From contig JAVTVX010000019.1 in the NCBI GenBank assembly GCA_033439265.1, forward strand, positions 7,509,501 to 7,573,500: a stretch of 64,000 nt of DNA, written 5' to 3'. Below the pieces are notes generated by a model. That model did not search any database and was not told where the DNA came from. It saw nothing but the letters and a program-made list of their open reading frames with translations. A program made the position numbers and the translations under genes. Positions within the stretch are counted from its first letter, which is position 1. Each line of letters opens with the position of its first letter. The stretch is from Dillenia suffruticosa. Lineage: Eukaryota > Streptophyta > Magnoliopsida > Dilleniales > Dilleniaceae. Of the stretch, positions 46,472 to 57,619 are shown one piece after another.

Positions 46472-48249
46472 AATATTACATATGTGATAAATGTAAATGT
46501 ATAAATATGATAAATTTGCTATAGGTGGTTAGTATAGTAAGTGAATTGTGTTAAATTTAGTGGATTGTGAGTGTGGTAAACTTACTAAGATGAGTAAGTG
46601 TAGTATTTGATTCATATATAAGATGATTAGTTAAGATGAATGCTTAGTGTAGTGTTTGATTCTATCGCATGCTCGCACGGTGGAGTAGAAAAAATGATTT
46701 GTATTCTATTATATTACTGCACATCTCTTGTTACTACTATATTACCACTACCACTATACCATTAGTAAATATTATTTGTATATTACTATATCTGTCTCAA
46801 CTATACATAATCTTTTTTTATTATTACTATATTACTATATTAGATAAATATTATTACATATTTAACCTGTATTATTAGTACTATATAGTAAACATTATTA
46901 GATTTTACTATATACTTTCACTAGTAAATATTATTAATACATTACTGTATTACACTATATATTTTCGTTTATTATCACTACATTTGATATTAACATAAAA
47001 ATTTATTATCTTATTTTAAATAATAATATTAATTATATCATCTTACTCAATTTATATTACAAAATTTTTATAAATAAGGAATGTGGTAGATATTATTTAA
47101 ATTATTAATATTAATTACAATGAATTCAAATTTATATTTTAGATTTTATAATTAAGCTATAAAATATATTTTAAATTTTATAATTAAGGAATAGTAATAC
47201 TATATTATAGTAATAGAGATAAAATGGAGAAAAAAAGGAAAAAGGAAAAAAAAAGGAAAAAAATAGAGTGAGGATGAGATAAGGAAATGTATATTGTAAT
47301 AAAGTAACGTTTATTATTATATTACTATATTATGTTACTATTATATTATTAACACTATTACATATATATATATAATATAGTAAGTAATAATATAATTATA
47401 TTGTTCTATTATATGATCTTACAATTATATCACTATATATTATTATAATATTATATTATATTTATATATTATATTTATGTAGGTAATATATATTGTAATA
47501 GAGTAACACTTACTATTATCTTATTATCACACGTTATTAGTATTATTACATATATATTTAAATAAATAATAATTAATTCAAAGACAATAAAAAAAAACAC
47601 AAACGCAAAGTGAAAGAAAAAAATAGAGGTGAGAGTGAGACGAGGGAAAAAAAATGTAAGAGCGAGATAAAAAAAAAGAGTGAGACAACAACAAAAGAAG
47701 AAAAAAAAACCCCATACATCAATAGATTGTAGCATAGTGGTTAAAACACTAGAAAAGTAGCGGGAAGTCGCAATACGCCCTTATTTAAAATTTTAATTAT
47801 GTTAATTTAATTAATATAATTTAAATTATTAATATTATTAATATAAATTATTCAATGATATTAAATTAATAATTTATATAATATAGTATTATAATTTATT
47901 TTTATTATTTGATAATATAGTATTATATGATATATTTATTATAATAATCGAACTATAAATTATAACAAATTATAAATAGTTTCATAATATAAATTTATAA
48001 ATTTATTATAATTATGATTATCAATATTAATTTAAATAATATAATTATTACCAATGTAATTAGAAAATTATTATATTAGTATAATATAATATTAGTATGT
48101 TATACAACTTAATTATCATATTCCTTAATTATAAAATCTAAAATATAAATTATAAGTGTTTTTCTTCATTTCCTTGGTATTGAAATCTTCATATAATTCA
48201 GAATCTGCATCCTCATTTTCGTTTCACTTTTTTAATTTGTATTTATTTA
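46472..48249. other. AT-rich interior of the composite insert
   Basis: Long AT-rich stretch with scattered AGTAA...TTACT words and two related A-rich modules (around 47225-47290 and 47590-47700, sharing AATAGAG-TGAG-GAT words). No gene recognised. A weak tRNA-like stretch near 47729-47780 is listed among rejected items. Confidence 0.5.
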
Positions 48250-48535
48250 TAGTAAATATTACTATTGTGGTTATATAGTAAATGTTACTATATATTATTA
48301 TCTGTTAATTTGATTATTATAGTTGTTTAATAGTAAATGTTATATCATGAGAGACAAATAAATTTATTACTCACATCTGTTATTATAATAGTAAATGTTA
48401 CTTTTTTATATAATAAATGTTACTATATTTTATTGTGATTACATAGTAAATGTTACTATCTTTTATCATGAGAGACAAATAAATTTACTATTAGTTACTA
48501 TATTTTATTATGGTTATATAATAAATGCTACTATC
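48250..48535. repeat. Second hairpin-rich AT array
   Basis: Contains the same ATAGTAAATGTTACTAT words and the GAGAGACAAATAAATTTA landmark (48349 and 48470) as the first array, in the same orientation, but shortened units. Confidence 0.85.
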
Positions 48536-48536
48536 A

Positions 48537-48829
48537 TGCGTGTTCACGCCTAGACGGTTGTGCCGTGGGTAAGCGCAGCTGTGCCGCTCTTGCAATAATG
48601 CATGTGTGAGTACGCCTAGACGACTGTACAGTGGAGGCAAGCGCGGCTGTGTCGCTCATGCAACAATGCATGAGTGGGCATGCCTGGACGGCTGTACCAC
48701 GGAATCTAGTGTGGCTATGCCATGCCTGCAATAATGCATGCGTACGCATGCTTGGACTGCTGTACCGCGGGCGGCAACATGGTTATACTGTGCAGGCATT
48801 ATACATGCATGGTTTTGAAAATTGAATTA
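48537..48829. repeat. GC-rich 67-bp tandem array, copy 2
   Basis: About four units, with landmarks at about 48547, 48613, 48681 and 48749, giving 66-68 bp spacing. It has the same words as copy 1 and the same terminal CATGCATGGTTTTGAAAAT. Confidence 0.9.
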
Positions 48830-48841
48830 TGTCAGCGGCCA

Positions 48842-49075
48842 CATGGCCAGAGAAAGCCCCGTATCTTTAACAAAGTCCAATTTCTTTGGTTTAAGTGCCA
48901 ACAATTTCTTCTCAACAGTAGCGTACTCATTGGGATGCTTTAATGCTTTCTCACTAATATCACCGTAGAATTCATTGACAACCTTTAGTTCCTTCACTTG
49001 GCTGCCCATCTTTACCACCACACCAGCAACATAAATGCGTGGAACAGTTTATAGTGCAATGCTTGAAATTGGCAA
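48842..49075 (-). pseudogene. Captured fragment of an alkenal/quinone oxidoreductase gene
   Basis: Minus-strand translation gives TVPRIYVAGVVVKMGSQVKE, then LKVVNEFYGDISEKALKHP, TVEKKLLALKPKKLDF and a GLSLAM end. This resembles the N-terminal GroES-like domain of plant zinc-less medium-chain dehydrogenases such as chloroplast alkenal/one oxidoreductase (AOR), which reduce reactive carbonyls with NADPH. About 70 of an expected 300-plus residues remain; roughly ten residues seem deleted between the KHP and TVEKK blocks. The Ile-Tyr-Val-Ala-Gly block looks like a mutated PGYDVAG. Coding homology ends at the border with GC array copy 2, so this is a fragment, not a gene. Confidence 0.75.
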
Positions 49076-49340
49076 CTAACTCAAGATTTGGTATAAGAAA
49101 TAGTGCATAAAAAGTTATATTGCGATACTTCTCATGCTAAATGAAATATGGTTCTATAATTTCTCCATAAATAGCACCAAACAAAATAATGAAAAATGAA
49201 AACATATATTACTGTTGACGGCTCATTATAGGATGGAAGTGCTGTTGATTAACAACTATAAATTGGACAACTTAGGATTTTTTCAGTGAATATCACTATG
49301 ATAATTTTTACTTTAAATCATGCATCAATTTTTTCTTTAA

Positions 49341-49474
49341 ATCATGCATCAATTATTGTATAGAGATTGAAATAGAAATTATGTTTTCTCTTTAAATATT
49401 GGAGACAATCATGCATCAATTATTGCATAGAGACTGAAATAGAAATCATGTTGTCTCTTTAAATATTGGAGACA
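49341..49474. repeat. 67-bp tandem duplication (AT-rich)
   Basis: Two copies (49341-49407 and 49408-49474) beginning ATCATGCATCAATTATTG, nearly identical. It lies upstream, in gene sense, of the captured fragment. It is unrelated to the GC-rich 67-bp unit. Confidence 0.88.
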
Positions 49475-50151
49475 ACCCCATATATAGAATTCCATGTTTC
49501 TGCCTTAATCCTCCCCCGCAAACAAAAATCAAGAAAATGTAGTTAGCCATAAAAGAAATGATCAAAGATTAGTTAATCATAAAAGAAATAAATGATACAG
49601 CTAAAATATAGACGAAAATTGTGCTTTATTTATAACAAATATGAATGTAAGAAAAAGAAAACAGGGAAGCAGATCTGACATTTGAAATGCCCTAAACGTT
49701 GACTCGCAAGCGGGGAGAAAGATTGTGTCTGTAGAGGCCAACGAAAAAAGCCAAACGGACAATCGAAAAACAAAGAAAAAATTGTTCCTTTGAGATCAAT
49801 CACAGTCACGGACATGAGAGAGAAAAAAAAAATATGTAACAGAACATAATCAAAGAACAGATCGAAGAGGAGAAAACACAGTGAGATCTAAATCGACGAA
49901 GAAACCTTTAGATCAATGCTTCACATGTGAGAAAAGATCAAAAGAAAGGTAAAGAAGAGAAAAGAGAGGGAGAGAAGATGAACCTGTGAGATGGGCCGAA
50001 GAGAGAAAAACCTTCATCGATTTGTATGGAGACGAGTCGTCCTTGTCGATTTGTATGAGATGAGCAGTTGTCCCAGCCGCTAGTAAAGGTGCTGCTGCTA
50101 AATGACACATTTTTTGTAGTGTTTCCTCTCACTGCCTCCTCCTCTTTTGTA
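49475..50151 (-). other. Possible rest of the captured gene segment
   Basis: In minus sense this stretch has a CT-rich, 5'-UTR-like composition. The open frames at 49630-49815 and 49913-50159 have no recognised domain. It may be 5' untranslated or intron sequence captured with the oxidoreductase exon; this is inference. Confidence 0.3.
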
Positions 50152-52027
50152 TTTGGCACTATTTCTTGGCGTCAAAAGTTTAGCGCTAATACTATTATGT
50201 ATTGGTTTTGTTGAATATTTAGATTTTATCACCATCAAGAAAATATTCTTTATTAATTAATCTTTCTTCTTCTGCCATTCTCTCTTTATTTCATTTACTT
50301 TTCTCTTCTCATATTTCATTTATTTTTCCGCATTATTTTTGCAATGGATAAGAGATAGATATATTTTTATATTTTTAATCACTCTATTTTCATTTTTCTT
50401 CTTCATATTATGTATTATGATATGGTATGGTGACAAGTGGTAAGAACTAGTAATAACAACTATTTCCTCTTCCTACAATTGGTAACAAATGGTAAGAATT
50501 ATTTTTATTCTCTATTTATATCGTAACATGGTAACAATCGTAAAATATGATAACAAGTGTTTTTTAACCAAAAATGGTAAAAAAATGGTTACCATGGTAA
50601 CATAGTAATAAGTGTATATCAATTAACAAATGGTAATAAATTATATTGTTTCATAATATAAATTTATAAATTTATTATAAGTATGATTATTAATTTTATT
50701 TGATTAACATTGTATTACTATAATTTAATATTATTATGCTATACAACTTAATTAATTATCAATATTAATATTACTAAATAATACTACTTACTAATTTCAA
50801 TAATCATGTTTTATTACTAATATCAAATAATTACTAATTTCAAATTATAACACTATATTATCTGATAATCTATCAATGAATTTTCAAAATTATAACATCA
50901 TATTATATAAATTGATAATATTAAAAATTTTATACTATTTAAATTGTAATATTAATAACTTTATATTGAATTGTCATGTGATTAATCAAATGAACATAAT
51001 TAACACAACAATGAGTTCATCATAAGGACCATACAGACATGCACTATATAGTAAATGTAGTAATAGCAAGGTAATAAGTAGTAAAAGTTATATGAAATGA
51101 AATAAAATGTAGTAAGTGATTTTTTTAACCGAAAAGATTATAGCGGTATTGATTAAAAATATAAAAAAACTGAGGTAAAAAAAAGCGCTAGTATAAAAAA
51201 AAATGAAAAATTAAGAATAAAATGAAAAAAGAGGTAGGAAAAAAAGTGCAAAAGAAAAATTAGCAGATTCTGAAAATGTTGCATTAAATTTATGACTAAG
51301 ACAAAAAATTAAAAAAAATTTCAAACTGTAATAGAAATAAAAAATGATAAAATGTAATAGTTGTATGATAACACTTATCATGATAACATTTACTATGCAT
51401 GATAACACTTAGCTGTTGTATGATTACACTTACCATGATAATATCTACCATGTTTTATAACACTTACCACAAAATAATTTGCGAGCTTATCATGTATGAT
51501 AACACGTACCATGATAATACTTATCATGCATTATAACACTTACCACAAAATAATTTGCGAGATTATCATACCTGATAATACTTATCACAAACTTACATGA
51601 TAAGAACGAACTTAGCAGAGTTAGCATATGCATGTTTAGCAAATTACATGAACTTATCATGATAACAACTATTAACGACGCGAATGAAGTTATATACTAA
51701 ATTACGGGATAACCTATATTCATATTCTATCTCTCTCTCCTCAAATCTTTAACTTTGCCTTACTACTCTATATTTTATTTATACTTTTTTTTTATTATTT
51801 ACTAAGTTAACTTTGATTAGCAAAATTACCATCAATACTGGAATTACCTAGGAAAGTTATTATAATAAGAACAAGTTACGTGATAACAGTCAACATGATA
51901 ACAAGTTACCTAGAAAAGTTTTTTTAGTTGCCAATTTGATTAATGGTGCCCTAAATTTAAATCAAAGAAAATACTAGCACCAAACTTTTTAGTGTCAATT
52001 TTGTTAGCGCGAAGAAATAGCACCAAA
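50152..52027. repeat. Candidate inverted-repeat-bounded block
   Basis: TTTGGCACTATTTCTT (50152-50167) is matched in reverse complement by AAGAAATAGCACCAAA (52012-52027) with two mismatches. The interior has short repeats of GATAACACTTATCATGATAA type (51360-51600). No target duplication is obvious, and several GCGCCAAAGAGG words lie just outside the right end. Confidence 0.4.
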
Positions 52028-52344
52028 GACGAGGAGGGTTGAGGTTAGCGCCAAAGAGGAGGAAGAGAGGAGGTTTGGCGCCAAAGAGGGGGAAAAGAGG
52101 TGGAACTTAGTAGTTGAGGAACAGTTGTAAATTGTTAGTTGTAATCTATAATTTGTAACTTTTGTTAAGAAAAAAAGTTTGTTAAGAAAAAGTTTAGGTC
52201 ACAATAGAGAAAAAAAGAAAAGAAAAAAAAATAAAAAAATAGAGTGAAGATGAGAGATAAAGGAAAAAAGAAGAAAGGTGTAGTGAGATAAGAAAATGGA
52301 AAAAAAAGGATAGTGATAGAAAGAAAACAAAACAAAAAAAAGAC

Positions 52345-52545
52345 GTGTGTGGCTGTACCGGAGGGCCCACACGGCTGTACTGCGCAAGCAAGAGAGCATG
52401 CGTGCGCATGCTTGCACAGCTATACCGCGGGGGCCCGCATGGCAGTACTGAGCAAGTAAGAGAGCATGGTGTGCATGCCTGCGTGACTATACCGCGGGGG
52501 CCGCGCGGTTGTACCGTGTAGGCACGCTGCCCGTGCTGCGAAGCC
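52345..52545. repeat. GC-rich 67-bp tandem array, copy 3
   Basis: About three units, with landmarks at 52351, 52418 and 52484. It has the same GGCTGTACCG / GCGGGGGCC words as copies 1 and 2. It is preceded by an A-rich module like those at 47259 and 47620 rather than by the hairpin array. Confidence 0.85.
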
Positions 52546-53019
52546 TTAATATTATTATTTTGAATAATATAATTAAATCAAATTATCTAAATATAAAATT
52601 ATGTAACAACGTATTAATAATAATAACATAAGAAATATACTAACATGCAATAATATAATAGTAATATTTACTAGTACTTGACGTAATTATATAGTAATAG
52701 AGGCAAAAATCTTCTGTTAATTGTAAAACAAAAAACAATGATAAAAAGAGGGTAAAAAATATATAATAATCAAAATTTCAAAAACTAAAATGTGAAAAAG
52801 TGGGAAAAAATGGCGGTTTTGAAAAATTTGTTTGGCGATAAACAAAATATATATACTATAAACTCTCCCTCCTTTGAAAACATCTAAACTTTTCATTTCC
52901 TTCAAAAATTCTTCTCCCCTCAAACCTCTCAAAATTTCTAACTCAAACAAATCTCAATTCTATCAGATAATTTCATTCAAATATTTTCAACAAATCTCAC
53001 TTAAGTTTTTTTTTTGAAA

Positions 53020-53480
53020 TATGGGACGAAATAAACGAAAAATGATACTGACCATAAAGAATTAGAACCATCCGACAAACAAGTTGAGTCTGAAGAAACC
53101 CAATCATCCCAAGATGATATCCCAGGTTTGGTTTGATTTATGTTTATGTTTAAAAATGGATCATTTCATTTTTATAATATATTTTTATGTAATTAATATT
53201 CAAGCAAATTTGAGAATGAACATATGATGGAATGGGAATAAAACTATAATCTTATTATGTCTGGAAGTGGACAACAAGATGAATTGTTGAACTTCGTTAA
53301 TGAAACGAGGCTCATTGTTGGTGTTGGTGTTAAGGTACAAATATCATTTCTTTATTTCTTATCATAATCTAACTAATTTTACTTCTGTATTTGAACAATA
53401 ATCCGAATTATTTGTATTTGTATTATTAGCTTTCTTCAATACTAGAAGCTGGGAGTGCATATAAAAACCAATTATCATCA
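53020..53480 (+). pseudogene. Unrecognised exon-like segments
   Basis: Three short stretches read like exons: an ATG-GGA-CGA start at about 53021 followed in another frame by ELEPSDKQVESEETQSSQDD, ending at a GT-like donor (about 53127); a stretch ending SGSGQQDELLNFVNETRLIV before another GT (about 53335); and a third after an AG near 53430. The frame changes and contains stops. I do not recognise the protein. It could be a transposase remnant or a captured host gene. Confidence 0.3.
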
Positions 53481-53944
53481 TCACCACGTTGGTAATATTT
53501 TAATTTACAAGTTTTTATAATATATCATATAATTATAATCATTTTATTACTACTGAATAGAATAAAACCACATCACAGATGTTGGATGCTGGAACTGTCA
53601 CGAATGCTATAGATGCTAGAATTTTTTTGGTGATCAAAGTCAATATATTTGCCAATATTTTTGATATGAACATTTCATTTCAGAAGATATGAAGATATGT
53701 AATTGTCTGGTACTTACAATCTTTTCTCTTGTAGTATTCAAAATTATGTTTATTACTTTTGTAATTTTTGTAATTTATGGTGTCTATACCATTTTCATGT
53801 ATATTCTAATGATGATGATATAAAAGGTATTTTATTTCCTAAGATATGGTATTTTATACTAATAATATTTCCTAACTCTTTTCACATTCACAATTGTAAT
53901 ATTTTTTATAATACTTTCTCTCGGTAACCCGCACTTGTCTATCC

Positions 53945-54530
53945 AACGATAAAGTAGTAATATTTACTACCAATAAAAAAGTAACATTTACTAATTCTTT
54001 AAGCGACTGTAAATTTATAATATTTACTAACACTTATCATAACCAAAAAAAAAAATTTGTAACATTCTCTAATATATCTGGTTCTATATTTATTGACGAT
54101 AAATAGTATAACAATTATTAACGGTTATAGTGAGTGACAATAAAGTATTATCATTTCCTATGTGGTAAGAACCGACGGTATTGTAGTAATATTTACTAGT
54201 ATTTGTATTTTCTGACAATAAAAGTAATAACATCTTCTAACATACTCATTGGGACAATAACTAGTTGTAACAATTCTCGACGGTTATATTGACTGATGAT
54301 AAATGTAATAACAATGTAGTAACTTTTACTATTGACCGATAATAAATATAGTAGCAATGAAGTAATTTTTACTATCCCTATACAAGTTGACGATAAAAGT
54401 ATAATTTTTATTAACTTTTTACAACTGATGATAAATATAGTAACTTTTACTAATCCCTTTACAAATGTGACAATAAATGTAGTAATTTTTATTAAGCAAT
54501 TACAATCGATGATATAAAATTGATTTTTAC
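53945..54530. repeat. Third hairpin-rich AT region
   Basis: Degenerate words such as AGTAATATTTACTA and AGTAACTTTTACTA recur every 30-60 bp, each an inverted repeat with a short spacer. They resemble the hairpins at 45.4-46.2 kb but lack the 178-bp register. Confidence 0.7.
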
Positions 54531-54585
54531 CGACACTTTTCTAATCTGTCCGGATGTTTAACATGCTCCAATGGTCATGACAAGT

Positions 54586-54607
54586 GTCGGGATAGGTTTA
54601 TCCCGAC
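54586..54607. repeat. Perfect 9-bp hairpin near the insert's right edge
   Basis: GTCGGGATA-GGTT-TATCCCGAC: two perfect 9-bp arms and a 4-base loop, about 105 bp before copia sequence resumes. Confidence 0.9.
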
Positions 54608-54712
54608 CCGTGTTTAGCCAACTGAACCTCTATCTGTCGGAGAAGATTTTATCGATAGTTTTATCACATTTCCTTATGGTTTTTGTCCTTCTCCATAATC
54701 CATTTCCGTGGT

Positions 54713-55140
54713 AGTAAATTAACATCTGATTAGATATTTTAACTAGGTAGGGAACAATTTCTTGGGTCTATAAGAAACAGACGTGTATTACTCATTCATC
54801 TATGGAGTCAGAATTTGTTGCACTAGCAATAGCAAGTAAAGAGGTAGAATGGCTAAAAAACTTATTGTTAGAGATAAAGTTGTGGCCACAACCAATGCCA
54901 GCAGTTTCTTTACATTGATACAGCGAAACAACTATATCTAGAGTATTCAACAAAATTTATGACGGTAAATCTTGACATATTGCTTTAAGACATGAATATG
55001 TTAGACAATTGATTTTTGATGGTATTATTACAGTTGTCTATATAAGATCTAGTAGCAACCTTGCTAACCCGTTCACCAAAAGCCTTTCGAGAGATAAAAT
55101 CAAAAGTACTACAAATAAAATGGGTTTAAGGCAATTTTAA
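54713..55140 (+). pseudogene. pol: copia RNase H
   Basis: Copia coding sequence resumes with SKLTSG, then after frame disruption GTISWVYKKQTCITHSSMES, EFVALAIASKEVEWLKNLLL and IALRHEYVRQLI. It ends SSNLANPFTKSLSRDKIKST, with the stop at 55138-55140. The MESE motif that supplies a catalytic Glu is present; the following conserved Asp region (usually CDN) is degraded. This is the C-terminal end of copia Pol and confirms that 45337-54712 is an insert. Confidence 0.92.
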
Positions 55141-55672
55141 TTTATCACCGGTAACAAAAACCTTATCTTTTTTATTGCTTAGCGATTCTAAAGGTTTAAA
55201 AGGTAATTATTAGTTACTCCAGTGATAGGCAGCAAATATTGGAACTTTTAATATTTAAAAAAATTAGGGTGAATAATAATTATTCTTAATGGAGTTTTAC
55301 TCGGTTCAAGAACAAACAAAATCCAATTGAGATTTTCAAACTTCACCTATGTAAACACAAGAAGTGGTGCTGCTTCTAATAAAGTTTGAGAATAAACTTT
55401 ATAAGTGTTTATAAATTTAGGAGATAACACATGGCCATATTATGGTGTTAAAACTCATGGTGAATATATTAGAGATTTGTAAAAAATTATGACTATTATT
55501 TTTTCCGATCTTGTCATGAAAAATTGTGGTTTATTAATTATTCGTCATAAATTTCGATAAGATTTTGAAAATGTTAATACTACTTTTAGATTTAAATCGA
55601 GAGACACTTATTGTAGAGATAATTCTAAAAGAATTTGTATCGTTGATAGATATTACAAATTAAATGGGGGAT
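55141..55672 (+). other. copia 3' untranslated region and polypurine tract
   Basis: Non-coding spacer between Pol and the 3' LTR, as in many copia elements. The purine tract TAAATGGGGGA (55661-55671) abuts the LTR start. Confidence 0.75.
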
Positions 55673-56329
55673 TATTAGATATAGTTTGTAATATGTTATT
55701 GGCATTTGTCCCATATTAAAAAGTTGAAGAAAATTTGATTGGTCTATACCCCATTAAATTTGAAATAATTTGAATTTAGTTGAAATGGTATGATACAGGG
55801 AAAATGTGATTTTTATCAAATGACCCTTAAAAATAAATAAATAAATAATTAATTATATTTAAGGGTCATAAAATAAGGACCTGTTCGGTTATTCATTATT
55901 TTATACGAAAGACACAATTTTGAAAGTTAAATAAATTGATATTTTTTGATTAAAAAATTTTCTAATAATGAAGTAATATCTCTTGAATAAAATGATAGTT
56001 TTTTAAATCAAAAAAATATATTCATTACACCCTTTAAATGAAGGGATATCTCATAATTACAATCGTTCATTTTCTATAAATATTTCCTCTCACCATTGGA
56101 AAAATTCACTTCAAAATTTTCCATCATCGGCAATAAACAACTTTTCATTTTTGGAAGAAATTTAAAATTTTGCTATCTCAAATTTCTATTTTAACTTGTA
56201 TATCCTTAAGAATTTTGTCGTCAACTCAGCCAACAATATAGTAGAAGCATAATTTCTTTAAGAACGGTGATTATTTCACGTGCAAATCTATTTAAATTTT
56301 GCATTTCGAAGTCCATTAATTTCCCAACT
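55673..56329 (+). repeat. copia 3' LTR
   Basis: Starts TATTAGATATAG (a changed TG start) right after the purine tract and ends TTTCCCAACT, matching the 5' LTR end TTTCTCAACA. It is shorter than the 5' LTR by small deletions. Confidence 0.82.
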
Positions 56330-57610
56330 TGTTTAACAAAATGTGTCCACAAATAAACTTTTTAAAAGTTGAGAACAAGTGAATTTCCTTACATGAGCTT
56401 TTGAAGAACGTGACCTTTTTTTTTTTTTTTTTTATTTGAATGCAGAACTTTAAGGAAACCGGAATAAACTCGTACGTTATTTGCAAGATTGACAAGTTAT
56501 CGCTTATTATGACAAAAAGCACATGTAGTTCGCTTTTCAGCAACGTGTCCACTGTGCTTGCAAAACTAGCAAAACACTATCTGTAGTTTACATTTTGGCG
56601 AGTTACCTTGCTACTAGCATTTAACCCCCCGTGTGGTTACTCTTTTCCAAAAGAATAAAAATAAAAATAAAATCTGCACGTTTAAATAAAAATAATTTTT
56701 TCTACCTTAACGTTTTCATTTCTTCCTTCTTCCTTTCTCTTCATCTACAACAAATTAAAATAATAATTTAAAAAGATTAAGAGGAAATAAAATGGTTGCC
56801 ATAAATGTTAGTGTTCACCATTGTTGTCAGCCTTACGACCATCACCATCACCATCACCTTTTGAGAGTTGTTCATTATCAAACCCCATAATCTCTTCCAT
56901 GTTCAATTTTAGGGACCTCAATTGGCACCACTATCGCTCATAGTCACCATTATGGCGACTACCTTAAAGAGCATTTTCCAAACTTATACTATAACAACTC
57001 AATTCAATTGTTAACCAAAGAGAAAATTTGATAAGAAATCAAAACTTTAGTGAATACCATGGTGGTGATTTTTTTTTTTTCCAGAATTTATATCTCTACG
57101 TCCCAATTTTCCTATGCCTGAAATCTTTGGATAGGTGTAGATATAAATTTGAAGTTTTCAAGTCCCAAAAAGCTCATGCCTTTTACATAGCCATGAGTGA
57201 CATTTATAAATCACTTAGCTTTTTACACAATATTTTCGAAACAATACAAAACATGTTTGTTAAAGCATATAAACTAAGTACATGTAGTCATGGTCACAAC
57301 TCCAGAACTGCCAGGTTCTTGGTTCTTGACTTCGAGGAATCGGACTGAACCTTGACGTTTTTTGTTCGACTCTGGAACCATTTGATACCGTTTTGATTCT
57401 GAATCGACCGTTTCAATTCTGAATTGATGGTTTCGATTCCGATTTCAGTTTTATTTTCAAATAGTTTCGATTCTAGCTCTAGAATCAGAACCGTTTAAAA
57501 TTGAAGGTTTTAAAATAAACCAAAAAAAATAATTTTTTCGCATGCAGAAATTCTCGAATTTAAACTAGGTTGGAATTACTTATCTTTTTTCGATAATTGG
57601 GTATTCTAGA
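56330..57610. other. Non-coding stretch
   Basis: No gene recognised. A T tract lies at about 56417-56434, and degenerate repeats of GATTCTGAATCG/TTTCGATTC type at about 57350-57500. Confidence 0.5.
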
Positions 57611-57619
57611 CCAAAAGAA

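Larger units (their letters stand above)
45337..54712. mobile_element. Composite insert inside copia (type unresolved)
   Basis: This 9.4-kb block interrupts copia between the RT C-terminus and RNase H. It contains hairpin-rich AT arrays near both edges (45337-46170; 53945-54530) and internally (48250-48535), three arrays of the same ~67-bp GC-rich unit, shared A-rich modules (near 47259, 47620, 52235), a captured oxidoreductase gene fragment (48842-49075), and a hairpin near the right edge (54586-54607). No terminal inverted repeat or target duplication was found. It may be a non-autonomous DNA transposon or Helitron-like element with internal duplications, or several nested insertions. Confidence 0.5.
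41278..56329 (+). mobile_element. Ty1/copia element split by a 9.4-kb insert
   Basis: Two related LTRs (41278-41980 and 55673-56329) enclose, in plus orientation, gag, protease, integrase, RT and RNase H, which is the Ty1/copia order. The RT C-terminus stops near 45336 and RNase H resumes near 54713. The ~9.4 kb between them is unrelated to copia, and about 110 residues of copia coding sequence are missing at the junction. No matching target duplication was found at the outer ends (ATATT left, TGTTT right). All coding segments carry stops or frameshifts. Confidence 0.88.

Noticed and set aside
47729-47780. tRNA-like stretch (TAGCATAGTGGTTAAAACAC)
   Set aside because: The first half resembles an A box, but no acceptable B box follows (GGGAAGTCGCAATAC is too divergent). 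I did not call a tRNA or SINE.
41273-56334. Target duplication for the first copia element
   Set aside because: The five bases at the two outer ends (ATATT and TGTTT) do not match, so none is claimed.
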